64,000 nt of DNA from Bacillaceae bacterium JMAK1 (GTDB lineage Bacteria; Bacillota; Bacilli; Bacillales; Marinococcaceae): contig JIBW01000002.1 in assembly GCA_012970285.1 (NCBI GenBank), positions 1,178,001 through 1,242,000 on the forward strand, given 5' to 3'. This document shows, piece by piece, positions 62,179-64,000 of the stretch (position 1 is the first letter of the stretch; each line of letters opens with the position of its first letter). The notes below the pieces were generated by a model. That model was not told where the DNA came from, did not search any database, and saw nothing but the letters and a program-made list of their open reading frames with translations. The translations under genes were made by a program, and so were the position numbers.

Positions 62179-62553
62179 CTAAAAACCAACTGGTCGAACA
62201 AATTCATGCATCCCCTCTTTTGTTTCATGGATCCACTCAACATCACCTACAAAACGCTCATTAAGTGGATTTGGATACGCATTGTAATAAACCACCGTCT
62301 TAATTTCTGCAGCTATGATGAGCTTGCGACACTGCCAACATGGTTCATGTGATACAAACAGTGTCGCTCCTCTTGCCTTGCTCCCCGCTTTTACAATGGC
62401 TGATGCCTCAGCATGTACGGTGTTGATGCAATGACCGTCAACGTGACAGTCGGTATTGTTGCACTCGTTAATTGGATTATTTTTCCCCGTGCTTAATATT
62501 CGGTTATCTTTTGCTAAAATTGCTGACACTTCTAATTTCTTGCAATAGCTCAC
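62179..62553 (-). CDS. Deoxycytidylate deaminase (ComEB-like)
   Basis: This enzyme deaminates dCMP to dUMP. The 124 residues have the zinc site HAEASAI (47-53) and PCWQC (71-75), plus the second metal-site cysteines and histidine CNNTDCHVDGHC (31-42). It belongs to the ComEB/dCMP deaminase family, whose chromosomal member is missing from the comE locus of this window. It lies in a nucleotide/recombination gene block. Confidence 0.9.
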   Translation of the reverse strand: MSYCKKLEVSAILAKDNRILSTGKNNPINECNNTDCHVDGHCINTVHAEASAIVKAGSKARGATLFVSHEPCWQCRKLIIAAEIKTVVYYNAYPNPLNERFVGDVEWIHETKEGMHEFVRPVGF

Positions 62554-62807
62554 TACTCCAACTCCTTAAATACCTTACCGATGTGTTTTTTGACTCTATC
62601 TATGCTGTATTTAGCAACCACACTGCTCTTAAATGGCTTGTCCCTTGCGACCAGCACATCATATATGTGGTACTTTGTAAGCGCGTATGCGGTAAACACC
62701 GCCCCGTGATCGTGCTGCACTCTGTACCTCAGTACCTTTGTCTCGATAAGCTCCTCGATCGCTATCTCAACCTCATCAATCGGCGATAGGAGGGACAGCT
62801 GCTCCAT
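62553..62807 (-). CDS. 84-residue phage protein
   Basis: The product starts MEQLSLLSPIDEVEIAIEELI and ends DRVKKHIGKVFKELE. It abuts the deaminase stop and overlaps the YopX gene by 32 bases. No family recognised. Confidence 0.6.
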   Translation of the reverse strand: MEQLSLLSPIDEVEIAIEELIETKVLRYRVQHDHGAVFTAYALTKYHIYDVLVARDKPFKSSVVAKYSIDRVKKHIGKVFKELE

Positions 62808-63282
62808 TTGTAGCCTCCAGTAAATCCTTGTTTTCGTAGATGTTGCCTAGATAAGTCCAACTGCATTCATGTAGCCCATGGAAATTACAGACAGGGACTT
62901 TCTCTCCCTCAAATCCGTCTTGATCATCCTCGTATCCCATGTGCTTTTGTATATCCTTTTGTTTAATTTTCGTTAAGCAAACGCAAGCTAGCTCTTCATC
63001 ATATTCCAAAACGCCTGTAATTTCGTTTTCATACTCAGTTCCATCAAATAAAAATTGGTGCATTGTGACAATATCGGCAGTATATAGATCTTTAGGTTCG
63101 TTAAATTGTTCAACGTCCATGAGTCCTGTGTATTGACCGACTGACTCCCACTCAACAGGGACTGGACCGTTGCCCATATTTTCTATATAAGCAATCTTTT
63201 CTTCGTAATCTAAAATGGCTGATCCGTAAACCCATTGACCCTCTTGAATAGATTTACCACGAAACTTAATCTCCCTACTCAT
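62776..63282 (-). CDS. YopX-family phage protein
   Basis: The 168-residue protein has the YopX signature: EIKFRGKSIQEGQWVYGSAI at the N-terminus, SVGQYTGLMD, LYTADIV, and the C-terminal TYLGNIYENKDLLEA. These proteins are common in early regions of Gram-positive phages; their role is not known. Confidence 0.88.
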   Translation of the reverse strand: MSREIKFRGKSIQEGQWVYGSAILDYEEKIAYIENMGNGPVPVEWESVGQYTGLMDVEQFNEPKDLYTADIVTMHQFLFDGTEYENEITGVLEYDEELACVCLTKIKQKDIQKHMGYEDDQDGFEGEKVPVCNFHGLHECSWTYLGNIYENKDLLEATNGAAVPPIAD

Positions 63283-63360
63283 AACTAGCCTCCTTCAAGT
63301 AATGTGGATGTTCGTAAATGTTGCCGATGACTTTTATCTTGAAATTTCCACTTCCACAAA
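63283..63360 (-). pseudogene. Remnant of a second YopX C-terminus
   Basis: Read in the minus frame, NFKIKVIGNIYEHPHYL is a typical YopX ending, directly before the ribosome site of the intact yopX gene. No YopX body precedes it; instead the end of the 63334-63639 gene runs through it in another frame. Confidence 0.55.
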
Positions 63361-63639
63361 CTCAAAATGTTTCATGATGTTTGTATAACCGAAATTACAT
63401 ACTGCGCCTTCTCCAAACATTTCAAGAATCATCTTTTCATGATATTTAAACTCTTCTATAGCTTTCTCTTTATCTTCAAATACCGTTGCTTTGTTTAAGT
63501 TTTGTGTTAGCCAATCTAACTCTTCGCCATCACCTTCTAAATAGTATTCACCTGTCATTTCTTCTTCTTTTGACTCTGGTTTAAGTCGTAATATCCACGC
63601 ATCTTTTTTCATGTTGTGACATTCTTGGATTTCACTCAT
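63334..63639 (-). CDS. 101-residue phage protein
   Basis: The acidic product has MTGEYYLEGDGEELDWL and EEFKYHEKMILEMFGEGAV. It overlaps the SprT-like gene by 8 bases. No family recognised. Confidence 0.6.
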   Translation of the reverse strand: MSEIQECHNMKKDAWILRLKPESKEEEMTGEYYLEGDGEELDWLTQNLNKATVFEDKEKAIEEFKYHEKMILEMFGEGAVCNFGYTNIMKHFEFVEVEISR

Positions 63640-64000
63640 CGCCTGCCACCTCTTTCAAGTAATTTTCGTACGCTTTCTGGGCGATCTTTGTTTCGCTGAT
63701 CGGCGCACCAACTCGTACGGCTTCTTGCACAAAACGTTCGTCGTTATCATGAAAAGGTTCGTTGTGAATGTACAAATACCAATGCACCAACTCATGAAGC
63801 AGCGTCCCTTTAACCTGATCATTTGTTCTTTGCGCATTTCTTACCTCACTGAATTCAAACCATAATTTACATTTGTCTTCTATCCCACGGCGAAACGAAG
63901 CATTTTGGCGTTTCCAATTACGATTGTGAATAATGATGTCACCTGTATACGGTATCCCCCAATGATGTTGTGACAGCTCATTCGCCAACGATAATAAGTC
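63632..64000 (-). CDS. SprT-like zinc metalloprotease, 5' end beyond window
   Basis: The visible part has SQHHWGIPYTGDIIIHNRNWKRQNASFR and the zinc motif LLHELVHWYLY (HExxH), with HNEPFHDNDERFVQEAVRVGA after it, as in SprT/Spartan-like phage proteins. A TTG at 63988 could start it, but the frame stays open to the edge and SprT-like domains normally have sequence before this point, so I treat it as partial. Confidence 0.8.
   Translation of the reverse strand, partial: DLLSLANELSQHHWGIPYTGDIIIHNRNWKRQNASFRRGIEDKCKLWFEFSEVRNAQRTNDQVKGTLLHELVHWYLYIHNEPFHDNDERFVQEAVRVGAPISETKIAQKAYENYLKEVAGDE

Overview
The window comes from the chromosome of a low-GC, endospore-forming member of the Bacillaceae. 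Evidence for sporulation is spoIIP, gpr, sda and sigK. The order spoIIP-gpr-rpsT-holA-yqzM-comEC...comEA-yqeM-rsfS-yqeK-nadD-yhbY-aroE-yqeH-yqeG-sda is the well known Bacillus block. A complete seven-gene Mrp Na+/H+ antiporter operon and a very acidic linker in an exported lipoprotein suggest an alkaliphile or halophile-like lifestyle (inference; the species cannot be named from this).

Bases 1-15154 are chromosomal housekeeping genes, nearly all on the minus strand. rpsT and yqzM are exceptions. The comE locus is unusual: comEA and comEC are separated by an oligopeptide-binding lipoprotein gene and a metY-type gene, and comEB and comER are missing. Bases 15155-15627 hold the sporulation checkpoint gene sda behind four DnaA boxes. 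Bases 15911-21700 are mrpABCDEFG on the plus strand, followed by the HU gene (21869-22144).

At 22206-22571 lies only the C-terminal part of sigK (the spoIIIC half). Immediately upstream in the sigK direction the sequence becomes foreign, starting with a large serine recombinase of the SpoIVCA type. Everything from about 22578 to the right edge is a prophage or 'skin'-like element of at least 41.4 kb. The N-terminal sigK half and the other attachment site must lie beyond 64000. This is the main finding: a developmentally excisable element in sigK whose cargo is a PBSX/SPP1-like contractile-tailed phage.

Element layout, left to right. 22604-24515: recombinase and small genes. 24512-25415: an SOS-type divergent switch, with a protease-less LexA-like protein facing a YolD-like pair across a perfect LexA box. 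25440-29551: lysogeny or plasmid-like region (XRE regulators, a small membrane protein, Replic_Relax and FtsK/SpoIIIE-like proteins). 29763-31447: endolysin and two holins. 31464-40709: tail fibre, baseplate and tail hub genes, interrupted by a tyrosine recombinase/RHH cassette at 33139-34250. 40721-49828: tape measure, tail chaperones with a -1 frameshift signal, tube, sheath and head-tail joining genes. 49828-57467: capsid, scaffold, protease, portal and terminase. 57599-64000: late regulator, early and accessory genes (DUF5677 moron, antirepressor, RecU, dCMP deaminase, YopX, SprT-like).

The structural genes are contiguous, overlap closely and show no obvious nonsense lesions, so the element looks able to make particles, unlike a decayed remnant. 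The two halves of its biology are coupled: excision would restore sigK in the mother cell, while SOS-type control sits next to the recombinase. No rRNA, tRNA or CRISPR array was found.
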